A stretch of DNA of 64,000 nt, taken from Mucilaginibacter sp. Lineage in GTDB: Bacteria > Bacteroidota > Bacteroidia > Sphingobacteriales > Sphingobacteriaceae. The stretch covers positions 1 to 64,000 of the forward strand of contig JAUCSE010000093.1 in assembly GCA_030445275.1 (NCBI GenBank), read 5' to 3'. Shown piece after piece: positions 8,852 through 17,658 of the stretch (position 1 is its first letter; every line of letters begins with the position of its first letter). The notes below the pieces were generated by a model. That model did no database searches. It was not told the origin of the DNA and worked only from the letters and a program-made list of their open reading frames with translations. The position numbers and the translations under genes are program-made.

Positions 8852-10618
8852 TTATGGTTTCAAATTATTGACTTTAATAATATAACTTACCTGGATAAAT
8901 TTTGCCGTGATGGGAAACTCTTTGACACCCATCCCGCCGCGATCATAAGCAGGGTCGCCGTTCCCCCTGATAATGGCGCCCGTGCGCTGATCTCCGGTAT
9001 TGTTCGAGGTCGGTTTACTGCCCAGCTCATAATTCTGGTAGCTTTCTGTGGACATCGCGGTGATCACACTCCCTGATCCAGAAAAGCCATGCGTATCGAT
9101 CGCTTTGAACACCTGCTCTGCAGTATAAGTCGCACCGTTATAAGTAACCGAACCGCTTTGGACAAAATACCAGTAGCCACTGGTCAGGGCACTGCCTGCG
9201 GCAACAGCCGCCCCGCCATCACTGAAACGGGCCAGCACCGTATGTCGCTGCGGTGCTTCCAGGATCTCCCGCACCACACCCGATGCCGTCGTCGTAAACG
9301 TGGTTTGACCCGTTACCGTCGTAAACCTTTCCCCAGCCTGATAAACCGCGCCGTTATAGGTGATCGCCCCCGTTTCCACCAGATAGGGAACCGGTATCAG
9401 CAGCGTTGCCCCAGCTACTTGGGTGCTGGTAGCCAGGTCCGCTATGCTGTCAATATACTGACCGTTCCGGTCCGCGTTGAAGCCATAAGACGGCAGACTC
9501 GCCAATTCACGACCCAGCAGATTGACGATAACCCGTGTATCGATCCGCCCGTCTAATGCCGGGTTGCTCAGCGTAATACGATCATCTGCTAGCGTTAAAT
9601 TCACCGCGCTAGAAAAATCAAAACCTCCGGCACTCTCCGTACCGCTTACCTTGATCGCCTGCGCTATAGACTTAGCTCCCACATAAGTTCCAAAATAACT
9701 CAGGTTCTTCGCCGGGCTGTTAAACTGTAACGTATAGTCACCAATCGATGGGTTATTAAATAAAGGATCGGTTATGATGGAGTGATTAAAAACATTATCA
9801 TTCCCATATACTTCATTTACTGCTGCTTTTAAAGCATTGATGGTATCATAATACACATAACCGGAAGGGATTACCGGATAAAATGTCGTTGGATACAGTG
9901 ACCGCGGGTCCGTACTGAGTATCTGAAAAGTGCAATTGTAAAAAATAGAATAATCCAGGTATTGAGGAAAATTGATAAATTGGATATTACAATTATAAAA
10001 AATGGAATTCTGATATAGTCCCGTATTTCCAATTGACGGTATTCTGAAAAATATAGTACATTTATAAAACGTGTTATTTTTCTTGTAATTACTTGGGTTA
10101 AAAGCATTTTCACCCTCTCCAAAAGCCATATTGGAATTGGTAAACAAACAATACTGCATCTCTTGTTGATTGGCCTGGTTTTCCTGAGCACCATTGGGAC
10201 TTACTCCTTCCAGGATGCAATCTATTATCGGATTTCGATAAGTAGCCGTAGTAAGAAATGTCGCTCCTCTCAATCTGCAATTATAAATCCAAAAAACATA
10301 GCCATTGCCGATAGAGTACGAAGCATTGGTGGTATCGAGTGTAACATCACCATCTCCAATCAATTGATTACTATTTTGCAGTGGTGAAGATTCTCTATAT
10401 ACACCAGAAGCGGCTATGATAAAAACCTGACCCAATAGAGCCGCTTTTTTTAGTGTTCTATAGGGATAATGCCTGCTTCCGTTTCCGGTAATATCATTAC
10501 CAAACAAAGCGACATAAACCGCGTTTGAAGGACGTGTATCATCATCGCTGTTATTGATAACAACATCGTATTTATTTGAAAGCCCCGGTCTGTAAGCCCA
10601 ATTATAAGTAGCACCCAT
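8852..10618 (-). CDS. Beta-helix fibre-like protein, copy 2
   Basis: A 588-residue paralogue with the same conserved ends as the other copies: MGATYNWAYRPG at the start and VSYIIKVNNLKP at the end. Its own variable middle covers about residues 58-283. The middle again shows short Cys/Tyr/Asn repeats such as SIFYNCNIQF and SIFYNCTFQI, consistent with beta-helix turns. The C-terminal 305 residues are closest to copy 4. It begins 22 bp after copy 3 ends, without a collar gene between, so a collar may have been lost or the two fibres may share one. Confidence 0.65.
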   Translation of the reverse strand: MGATYNWAYRPGLSNKYDVVINNSDDDTRPSNAVYVALFGNDITGNGSRHYPYRTLKKAALLGQVFIIAASGVYRESSPLQNSNQLIGDGDVTLDTTNASYSIGNGYVFWIYNCRLRGATFLTTATYRNPIIDCILEGVSPNGAQENQANQQEMQYCLFTNSNMAFGEGENAFNPSNYKKNNTFYKCTIFFRIPSIGNTGLYQNSIFYNCNIQFINFPQYLDYSIFYNCTFQILSTDPRSLYPTTFYPVIPSGYVYYDTINALKAAVNEVYGNDNVFNHSIITDPLFNNPSIGDYTLQFNSPAKNLSYFGTYVGAKSIAQAIKVSGTESAGGFDFSSAVNLTLADDRITLSNPALDGRIDTRVIVNLLGRELASLPSYGFNADRNGQYIDSIADLATSTQVAGATLLIPVPYLVETGAITYNGAVYQAGERFTTVTGQTTFTTTASGVVREILEAPQRHTVLARFSDGGAAVAAGSALTSGYWYFVQSGSVTYNGATYTAEQVFKAIDTHGFSGSGSVITAMSTESYQNYELGSKPTSNNTGDQRTGAIIRGNGDPAYDRGGMGVKEFPITAKFIQVSYIIKVNNLKP

Positions 10619-10640
10619 GATTAATTTATTTAAAAATTTA

Positions 10641-12443
10641 TTATCCTTTTAAATTACTAACCCGGATGATATACCTCACCTGGATAAACTTAGCGCTGAT
10701 CGAAAATTCCTTGATACCCAGTATGCCACGTTCATACGCAGGGTCCCCGTTTCCCCGGATAATGACACCCGTGCGCTGATCACCGGTATTGTTCGAGGTC
10801 GGCTTACTGCCCAGCTCATAGTGCTGATAGTTTTCCGTGGATATCGCGGTGATCACGTTACCGGAGCCTGAAAAAGCATGCGTATCGATCGCTTTGAACG
10901 CCTGTCCCGCAGTATAAGCAACACCGTTATAAGTAACCGAACCACTCTGGACAAAATACCAGTAACCACTAACCAGGGCACTATCCGCGGCAACAGCCGC
11001 TCCACCATCACTGAAACGGGCTAGAATCGTATGCCGCTGCGGCGCTTCCAGGATCTCCCGAACCACACCCGATGCTGTCGTCGTAAACGTGGTCTGACTG
11101 GCTACTGTGGTAAACCTTTCCCCAGCCTGGTATACTACACCGTTATAGGTGATCGCCCCGGTTTCCACCGAATAAGGAACCGGGGCAAGCAGCGTTGCTC
11201 CTGCTGCCTGGGTGGTTGTGGCCAGGTCCGCTATACTGTCAATATACTGACCGTTCCGGTCCGCATTAAAGCCATAAGATGGAAAATCCGCCAGTTCGCG
11301 GCCCAGCAAATTGACAATAACCCGCGTATCGATCTGCCCGTCCAAAGCCGGGTTACTCAGCGTAATGCTGTCATTGGTTACCGTCAGATTGACCGCGCTG
11401 CTTAGTTCAAAACCACCTGTTCCCTCCGTACCGCTTACCTTGATCGACTGAGCGATAGACTTAGCTCCCACATAAGTCCCAAAATAACTCAGGTTCTTTG
11501 CTGGGCTGTTAAACTGTAGCGTATAATCCCCTATCGATACATTGTTAAATAAAGGGTCGGCAAGATCACAATGCACCAAGGGATTTCCGCCAAAAGCATT
11601 AATCGCAGCTGTTCTTAAATCGACGGCATTATCATAATAGGTATACCCCTCGGGAACAGATGGGTAGGTCAGCCTGGTGAAATCAGGAATTGCCGTTTGT
11701 TCTTCAAATTTAAAGTTGCATTGAAAGAATAGGCTATAATCAATATAATCCGGTACAGACCCAAAATGGATATTACATTGGTAAAATATGCAATTGTTTA
11801 CCGCATTCAACTCATTAAAAGTACTGGTTCTAAAAATAGCATTGGTACGATAAAAAGTACAATTTTCAATATTTCTTAGCCTTAAATTATCGCCTAAACT
11901 GCCACCATCAAACCAAAGTAAACTATTTTTCAGTATACAGTTGGTCAAAATGTGAGTCCCCCTAAAGCCATTATAAGACATCCCCCCGGGGCTTAAACCA
12001 TCAAATACCGAATTTCCATGGGTGTTGGCATAATCATCACCTTCTTTGAATCCGGTAAATCCACGAAAAGATATATTATACGATCTCGCATCGTAACCAC
12101 CTATACCACTAAATACGTAATGATTGATCAGTGTTCCATCTATGATAACGTCACCATCTCCCAATAAACAAGCAGCTGTTTGCAGGGCCGCCTCCCTGTA
12201 AACCCCGCTTGCCATAATGATGACAGCAAAGCCTAAAGATATACTTTTTGCTATTGTCCGAAATGGATATAACCTACTCCCGTTTCCGGTAGCGTCATTA
12301 CCAAATAAAGCAACATAACAAAAACCATTTGGTTTAATATTATCAGCGGTTACCGGTATACTACCATTTATGCCTAATCTATTTAAAATAGGATCGTTCA
12401 ATAATGTTCCTGATTGATATTTCCAGTTATAGCTTGCGCTCAT
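10641..12443 (-). CDS. Beta-helix fibre-like protein, copy 3
   Basis: About 600 residues from the ATG at 12443; a TTG at 12449 would add two. It has a longer N-terminal insertion than its paralogues (NDPILNRLGINGS) before the conserved YVALFGNDATGNGSRLYP. The variable beta-helix-like middle runs to about residue 295, followed by the 305-residue constant region, which is the most diverged of the four (ending IIRVSNLKG). It starts 2 bp after the stop of the intact collar gene, so the collar-fibre pair is almost certainly co-translated. No signal peptide or anchor is visible. Confidence 0.65.
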   Translation of the reverse strand: MSASYNWKYQSGTLLNDPILNRLGINGSIPVTADNIKPNGFCYVALFGNDATGNGSRLYPFRTIAKSISLGFAVIIMASGVYREAALQTAACLLGDGDVIIDGTLINHYVFSGIGGYDARSYNISFRGFTGFKEGDDYANTHGNSVFDGLSPGGMSYNGFRGTHILTNCILKNSLLWFDGGSLGDNLRLRNIENCTFYRTNAIFRTSTFNELNAVNNCIFYQCNIHFGSVPDYIDYSLFFQCNFKFEEQTAIPDFTRLTYPSVPEGYTYYDNAVDLRTAAINAFGGNPLVHCDLADPLFNNVSIGDYTLQFNSPAKNLSYFGTYVGAKSIAQSIKVSGTEGTGGFELSSAVNLTVTNDSITLSNPALDGQIDTRVIVNLLGRELADFPSYGFNADRNGQYIDSIADLATTTQAAGATLLAPVPYSVETGAITYNGVVYQAGERFTTVASQTTFTTTASGVVREILEAPQRHTILARFSDGGAAVAADSALVSGYWYFVQSGSVTYNGVAYTAGQAFKAIDTHAFSGSGNVITAISTENYQHYELGSKPTSNNTGDQRTGVIIRGNGDPAYERGILGIKEFSISAKFIQVRYIIRVSNLKG

Positions 12444-12445
12444 GA

Positions 12446-13249
12446 TCAATTATCTTTACATTTTAGTTTGATATTACAACTGGCATTGTTCAGGTCATCA
12501 TAGTTATAGGTCATAAAAACCCGGTCACCTGCGACATAAGCAAAAGGATAGACCTGGTTACCCGATGGATAGATCCCAGACAAGCCCGCTTTTAGTTTCA
12601 GGTTACTGGCTCCCGCTATCAGCGCACTGTTCACCTGCCCGGCGTTCTCCATCAGTATAGATACCTCGTTCAGCGATACCGGCGCAATCTGGTAGCTCAC
12701 CAGTTTTTTCTCATCCAGGATCAAACTGATCGTTTTTAAAGCTGTCATCGCCCGCTCATCATCCGTACGCGCCAAGGCCTGCGCAATCGTGGCTAGCGCA
12801 ATAATACCCGGATTTTGTTCTGTTGCTTCCGCGATGCTGCCTCCAGCCGAACTCAAAACCCATTTATTATCATTGCTATCCCAGATATACAGCTGCGCAT
12901 CGGCGGCCGCCCCCTGGTCTACAAACGCATAGTCACCCACTGTACCTGTTGATACAGCGGCCGTTAAAGCTGCCACCGTCACATAATAACCACGGAAATG
13001 CTCGCGTAAGCCACCCAGTTTACTTTTCTCCTCCGGTGAATAGTTTTCCTGGCTCAGCTGGTAACCGGTTTGTTTATCCACTTTGCCATCCGAAAGCCCT
13101 GCAGCCTCCTGTTCTAGCCTGTCCCTTAATAATTTAACCAGTTCCCGCAGCTTTATACCCTGCGTCTTGTTCAAATTGGGATTATAGACACCCTGGGTTT
13201 TGATAATGTCATCAATATAGGTATCTTCAATAGGTGGTATCTGTGCCAT
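12446..13249 (-). CDS. Phage tail-fibre-like collar protein
   Basis: This 267-residue protein carries three modules familiar from phage tail-fibre proteins. Residues 51-80 (DGKVDKQTGYQLSQENYS, EEKSKL) match the 'kvDkvtGkgLStnDyt.eeKsKL' pattern. Residues 85-133 (FRGYYVTVAALT, then LYIWDSNDNKWVLSS) match the 'time/value-of-parameter' module. Residues 146-170 (PGIIALATIAQALARTDDER) match the classic GIIxLATQxEAxxGTDDxRAVTP repeat. The first 47 residues (TYIDDIIKTQGVYNPNLNKT, GIKLRELVKLL) form an N-terminal module shared with 7950-8739 and 15533-15978, perhaps an attachment part. Role inferred: connector between a particle or surface and the beta-helix protein encoded next. Confidence 0.7.
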   Translation of the reverse strand: MAQIPPIEDTYIDDIIKTQGVYNPNLNKTQGIKLRELVKLLRDRLEQEAAGLSDGKVDKQTGYQLSQENYSPEEKSKLGGLREHFRGYYVTVAALTAAVSTGTVGDYAFVDQGAAADAQLYIWDSNDNKWVLSSAGGSIAEATEQNPGIIALATIAQALARTDDERAMTALKTISLILDEKKLVSYQIAPVSLNEVSILMENAGQVNSALIAGASNLKLKAGLSGIYPSGNQVYPFAYVAGDRVFMTYNYDDLNNASCNIKLKCKDN

Positions 13250-13314
13250 ATTATTTATTTAATTATGCCGTTCGTTGATGGATTCTCTCTTTATTTTGAT
13301 CTGTTCACTGCCCG

Positions 13315-13695
13315 TTACAACCGGGTTTCCGTGATCGCAAAGGAAAAGAATGGGTAATCTATCAGTTCCAAAGAAAAACCCGTTATCCGGGTAACCTCAT
13401 GCACGATCTTTTCTTCCTCGTTCATCACAAATTCGATTGCCATTCCTTTTAATAAGGTATTTTCCGCAAACACCGCAGGCAAATCAGTACCGTTCTCCAC
13501 CTGCTCCAGTGCGCCGCCCCACAACTCCTGTATTTCATTTACCTCCCCACTACCAGTAAACGTAGCGACACCGATTATTCCCCGGAACGTCTGTCCGCTG
13601 ATATAGCTAATCCCATTATAGGTTACCGCTTGTGTACTTGCAATCACATATAAAACTCCGGGCAATATTTCGCCGCTTACAACTGAATAGGCCAT
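13315..13695 (-). CDS. Stand-alone YNG-module protein
   Basis: A 126-residue protein whose first ~55 residues repeat the module seen twice in each beta-helix protein: a short lead-in ending in YVIASTQAVTYNGISYISGQ, then a TFTGSGEV close. The rest (from about residue 58) is unlike its neighbours. It overlaps the stop of the upstream beta-helix gene by one base (TAATG), so translation is coupled. It may be a fibre accessory or a chaperone-like cap, but nothing in the sequence decides this. Confidence 0.6.
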   Translation of the reverse strand: MAYSVVSGEILPGVLYVIASTQAVTYNGISYISGQTFRGIIGVATFTGSGEVNEIQELWGGALEQVENGTDLPAVFAENTLLKGMAIEFVMNEEEKIVHEVTRITGFSLELIDYPFFSFAITETRL

Positions 13696-15500
13696 TATGG
13701 TTTCAAATTATTGACTTTAATAATATAACTTACCTGGATAAATTTTGCCGTGATGGGAAACTCCTGGACACCCAAGCCTCCACGTACATAGGCGGGATCC
13801 CCGTTCCCCCGGATAATTGCGCCTGTGCGTGAATCACCGATATTGTTCGAGGTCGGTTTACTGCCCAACTCATAATGCTGGTAGCTTTCTGTGGACATCG
13901 CGGTGATGACACTCCCTGATCCAGAAAAGGCATGCGTATCGATCGCTTTGAACACCTGCTCTGCAGTATAAGCCGTACCGTTATAAGTAACCGAACCGCT
14001 TTGGACAAAATACCAGTAGCCACTGGTCAGGGCACTGCCTGCGGCAACAGCCGCCCCGCCATCACTGAAACGGGCCAGCACGGTATGCCGCTGCGGTGCC
14101 TCCAGGATTTCCCGCACCACACCCGATGCCGTCGTCGTAAACGTGGTTTGACCCGTTACCGTCGTAAACCTTTCCCCAGCCTGGTACACCACACCGTTAT
14201 AGGTGATCACCCCCGTTTCCACCAGATAGGGAACCGGTATCAGCAGCGTTGCCCCAGCTCCCTGGGTGTTGGTGGCCAGGTCCGCTATGCTGTCAATATA
14301 CTGACCGTTCCGGTCCGCATTGAAGCCATAAGATGGTAAACTCGCCAGTTCGCGCCCCAGTAAGTTAACAATAACCCGCGTATCGATTTTCCCGTCCAAT
14401 GCCGGGTTGCTCAGTGTGATACTGTCATCTGCGATCGTTAGATTGACCACGCTGGAGAAATCGAAGCCTCCTGTACTCTCTGTACCGCTTACCTTGATCG
14501 CCTGCGCTATAGACTTAGCTCCCACATAAGTTCCAAAATAACTCAGGTTCTTCGCCGGGCTGTTAAACTGTAACGTATAATCACCAATCGATGGATTGTT
14601 AAATAAAGGATCGGCTATGATACAACCCGGCAATGGCGTAGGAATACTATACATTATGGACAGTGCCGATCGTAATGTATTTATATCACTATAAAATGTA
14701 TACCCTACCGGGGTATTTGGATATACTAAACCACCTTTTCCCGGATCACTAAAAGCTATATTGCATTCATAAAACAGGCAGTTTTTTATAAAGGTGCATA
14801 AATACGCACTACCGATAACAATGTTACACTTGTAAAAAATGCAATTTTGGTAAATGTAGTCAGGGGCCGATGTCAATGTCCCCATCAGCAACAGATATTG
14901 CAGATTAAAAAAATTAGTATTTTTATATACAAAAGGCGAGATACCACTGCCAACTGCACGAAGTTGAAGAGAATTTATAAATCCATTAAATATGCATTTT
15001 TGAATTAAAGCAGGTACGGGGTTGTAGGGCCCCGAGTCACTGAAGGGAACTGTATTAATAAATTGACAATCTATAAAGTTATTGTTATCTGTAACATAAG
15101 GACGGGATGAAATGCTATTTAATCCATTACCTATAAATTTTAGGTTGTACCAGCTGGTGATATAATTAAAATTTGTAATAAACGAAGTATTTATATCAGA
15201 TAAATCCCATGTAACATCTCCATCCCCAACAAGTATTATAGCTGTACACACCGTACTAAAAGCCGTTTCTCTATATACTCCTGGGCCAAAAATCATTGTT
15301 CCTGTGCCCCCTAATACTGCAACACATTTATCTATTGTTCGCAAAGGGTATAACCTACTACCATTTCCAGAAATATCATTACCAAATAAAGCAACATAAC
15401 AATACCCATCGGGCCTGATATTATCAGCTGTATTAGGTATTAACAATGCATATTTATTATATATACCCGGCCTGTAGGCCCAATTATAGGTAGCGCTCAT
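13695..15500 (-). CDS. Beta-helix fibre-like protein, copy 4
   Basis: A 601-residue paralogue, first intact gene of the array in transcription order. Conserved start MSATYNWAYRPG and YVALFGNDISGNGSRLYP, variable middle at about residues 58-296 with beta-helix-like repeats (NCIFYKCNIV, NCLFYECNIAF), then the constant 305 residues. The tight Asn/Cys/Tyr ladders and the DPLFNNPSIGDYTL ending are what support a right-handed beta-helix. Tail spikes with this fold often bind or cut polysaccharide; no catalytic residues can be assigned here. Confidence 0.65.
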   Translation of the reverse strand: MSATYNWAYRPGIYNKYALLIPNTADNIRPDGYCYVALFGNDISGNGSRLYPLRTIDKCVAVLGGTGTMIFGPGVYRETAFSTVCTAIILVGDGDVTWDLSDINTSFITNFNYITSWYNLKFIGNGLNSISSRPYVTDNNNFIDCQFINTVPFSDSGPYNPVPALIQKCIFNGFINSLQLRAVGSGISPFVYKNTNFFNLQYLLLMGTLTSAPDYIYQNCIFYKCNIVIGSAYLCTFIKNCLFYECNIAFSDPGKGGLVYPNTPVGYTFYSDINTLRSALSIMYSIPTPLPGCIIADPLFNNPSIGDYTLQFNSPAKNLSYFGTYVGAKSIAQAIKVSGTESTGGFDFSSVVNLTIADDSITLSNPALDGKIDTRVIVNLLGRELASLPSYGFNADRNGQYIDSIADLATNTQGAGATLLIPVPYLVETGVITYNGVVYQAGERFTTVTGQTTFTTTASGVVREILEAPQRHTVLARFSDGGAAVAAGSALTSGYWYFVQSGSVTYNGTAYTAEQVFKAIDTHAFSGSGSVITAMSTESYQHYELGSKPTSNNIGDSRTGAIIRGNGDPAYVRGGLGVQEFPITAKFIQVSYIIKVNNLKP

Positions 15501-15532
15501 AATTAATTTGATATGCTTTTCACATAAATCAT

Positions 15533-15978
15533 TCAGACTTTTAATTCCCTATCCACTAGGTTCAATAAATCCGCTGAATTCTGCATCTTAACCTTAAACC
15601 GGTAATAAAAGCGGTTACCCTCCGCATCCTGCAGGTCCAGGGAACAGGCAAGGTATATGTCATCTCCCCGGTGTCCGAAGGTATAGCCGTATAGATCCGC
15701 TCCTGCTCATTCTGACGGAATAAGTAATAGGAACCCTTATTGGCCGTCGGGGGCCAGCTGCGTAAATTCATATCTTCATGATAGGTCAGATCCAGAGCCC
15801 CAGGATTAAACGTATCGGTCAGGAAAACCGATGCCTTCTGCTTCGCACAGGCCCGAAACAGCTTGACCAGTTCACGCAGCTTCACACCCAGTGCTTTATT
15901 CAAACCAAGATCATACACATCGGATGACTTGATAACCTCATCGATGTAACCATCTGTAATTAGCCCTATCTCTGCCAT
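15533..15978 (-). pseudogene. Chimeric fibre gene: N-terminal attachment module plus FN3-like module, frameshifted
   Basis: The first ~45 residues (DGYIDEVIKSSDVYDLGLNK, GVKLRELVKLF) are the same N-terminal module as the collar genes. From about residue 78 (WPPTANKGSYYLFRQNEQ) the protein matches the C-terminal module of the 1643-residue protein at 47747-52678 (WQPTANKGTYYLYQQNARG). After TYTLPVP the frame is lost. Restoring one base, probably a missing C near 15642, gives DLQDAEGNRFYYRFKVK and NLVDRELKV ending at 15533, matching LQDESGNRLYYRFKVQ of the large protein. The unrepaired frame stops at 15562. It heads the array. Confidence 0.75.
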
Positions 15979-16678
15979 ATGTTATATAAAAACCAATGCT
16001 ATTCGTGAATTGAACCTGAAGAAAAACACAGCAAACACGACCACTGCGTGATGGTTATGCCAAAAGGCGGGTATACCACTGCTGCTGAAGTATGTAATAC
16101 AGATTCAGGTAGTCTCCGCAAAACAAAACCTTTATATCCAGAATCTAAAAACCATTCCAGAAGTAACCAAGCTAAGCCGCTGTCAACCGCAATAAATGTA
16201 AAGAGAATACTATTCAGATTAAAATAAAATATACATAATATTTATTAACATATATGAGCAAAGAATTCGCTTCAAAAAGCTATTATTATCCTTTTATTGC
16301 TATAAGTAGATTAAAAATACGATTCAATCAATATTTATGATGATATACTTTATTCAATTATGGGGTATGACAAAATCTAATAAATGCTTTCGGGAATTAT
16401 AATTAATGGGTGTCACGTCTGGCTGAGTCCCCACCAAAGAAGTGATTGATCTATAATTTCACCATCAGCCTATTTAAAAACCAATACGAACCCACTTGTT
16501 TAAGAGAGCGGCGCATCCGTCGGAACGGACTTTAAATAAATTCTTTATCGTAATTTATAGTGCTTCCTTTCTGTTATCGAAAATTACCCTTAAGTCCTCC
16601 CCATCTATCCGGACCAACGACAGATCAGGATCCGGACTTATCCCATACAACATTCCACTAAAGTCCTGCTACGCCATT
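15979..16678. other. AT-rich intergenic region upstream of the fibre-like array
   Basis: This 700-bp gap should hold the promoter of the minus-strand array. I could not find a clear Bacteroidota -33/-7 pair. A minus-strand frame near 16560-16660 reads MLYGISPDPDLSLVRIDGE and could be a small gene or fragment downstream of the XRE gene, too short to call. A plus-strand frame beginning about 16053 is also open for some 58 codons without recognisable content. Confidence 0.4.
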
Positions 16679-16906
16679 TTAATCGAATTTCAATAACAAA
16701 CTGACCGAAATATTCAGGGCCGAGGACAAAGCATTCATCGTGCTTAAGGTAGCATTGATCTCTCCCCGCTCGATTCTGCCAACCTGGGACAATGGGATCT
16801 TCGTTAAACTGGCCAATTCTTTCTGTGATAAACCTTTAGAGATACGTAGCTGTCTCAGCTTTTTTCCAAAAGCCTTTATAACTTCCTCATTTTTGATCTT
16901 GATCAT
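16679..16906 (-). CDS. Small XRE-family HTH regulator
   Basis: About 75 residues from the ATG at 16906; a longer upstream frame to 16984 has no homologous character. The HTH shows FGKKLRQLRISKGLSQKELA and IPLSQVGRIERGEINATLST, typical of XRE regulators in Bacteroidota. It stands alone between the fibre-like array and the next HTH gene. Its target is not evident; proximity to the array's upstream region makes that one candidate. Confidence 0.75.
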   Translation of the reverse strand: MIKIKNEEVIKAFGKKLRQLRISKGLSQKELASLTKIPLSQVGRIERGEINATLSTMNALSSALNISVSLLLKFD

Positions 16907-17048
16907 GATGTTAAAATTCTGAATTTGAATCAAGCCGGGATATGATTTTGCTGAAACAGCAATAGGCAGGAGACTAAAGTCCAACGCAACAGGGCAACAA
17001 GCTATTTAAGTTCACCTCTCTTTAACGTTTCCGCTAAAAAAACCATCA

Positions 17049-17375
17049 TTATTCCACGTCAAACCGCCTGAAAAACTCTTCCAATGAAATCTCCAATTCC
17101 TGACAAATCCTGATGAGTGTTGACATTTTCAAATCCTCTCCTTTTTCATACCGCCCGATTTGAGACCTGGAAATATTTAGTTCATTAGCGAACTTTTCAT
17201 AATTAGAGATTCCCCGTTCCCTGCGCAAAGCCTTTAGTCTGTTACCTACCTTTTCCAGAATATGGGTAACATAAGGATCTTCATTCTTTTTGGAACGCCG
17301 GCTGGTCATGCCGTAAAATAAATCAAAAAACATAGCAAATATTACCCCCAAAAGGAACCATCCAATTGGATACAA
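17049..17375 (-). CDS. XRE-family HTH regulator with hydrophobic N terminus
   Basis: The longest frame is 108 residues and starts with TTG. Its first 22 residues are hydrophobic (GWFLLGVIFAMFFDLFY), so it could be a membrane-tethered regulator. Starting at the internal ATG (17309) would give a normal soluble XRE protein. The HTH is clear: VGNRLKALRRERGISNYEKF, then ANELNISRSQIGRYEKGEDL and CQELEISLEEFF at the end. It diverges from the small gene at 17419. Which start is used decides whether it is membrane-bound. Confidence 0.75.
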   Translation of the reverse strand: MYPIGWFLLGVIFAMFFDLFYGMTSRRSKKNEDPYVTHILEKVGNRLKALRRERGISNYEKFANELNISRSQIGRYEKGEDLKMSTLIRICQELEISLEEFFRRFDVE

Positions 17376-17418
17376 AAATGAATTTTATTATATTTATTCA
17401 AGAATTCGATTAAAACCC

Positions 17419-17658
17419 ATGGAAGCAAAAGAAATCCTCCGAAACCCCATCCAAATCCTTGATTTTAGCGAACAATTTAAAATGCAAAGTCGGCTGATGG
17501 GCTATCAAACGCTGCAGGATATCGTAGACACCGTGCCGGAAGATTTATTTAATAAGGATAATTTCACCTATACCTGGCTGGGTGAATTGAGCAAATTCCT
17601 GATCAAACACCAAATATTATACTTGCTACAACCAGCAGGGGGAAGAAAATACGTTTGA
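17419..17658 (+). CDS. Small helix-hairpin-helix protein resembling the RNA polymerase alpha C-terminal domain
   Basis: A 79-residue protein with the pattern LDFSEQFKMQSRLMGYQTLQ, DIVDTVPEDL and FTYTWLGELSKFL. This resembles a small Bacteroidota family with similarity to the HhH fold of the RNA polymerase alpha C-terminal domain. The function is unknown; a regulatory role is inferred from the fold and the neighbouring HTH genes. Its 3' end overlaps the convergent RteC-like gene by 56 bp. Confidence 0.55.
   Translation: MEAKEILRNPIQILDFSEQFKMQSRLMGYQTLQDIVDTVPEDLFNKDNFTYTWLGELSKFLIKHQILYLLQPAGGRKYV

Larger units (their letters stand above)
6232..14612 (-). repeat. Four copies of a ~915-bp constant 3' module
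   Basis: The last ~305 codons of the four beta-helix genes are near-identical direct repeats: about 6232-7146, 8855-9769, 10644-11558 and 13698-14612. The second and fourth are closest, with long identical DNA stretches (for example around 9180-9240 and 14022-14082), indicating recent duplication or gene conversion. The first ~57 codons form a second, shorter set of repeats. Between them lie unrelated-looking middles. Confidence 0.85.

Noticed and set aside
6229..15978. Complete prophage or tailocin
   Set aside because: Only fibre-like genes are present; no capsid, portal, sheath, tube, baseplate, tape measure, lysis or integrase gene was found.
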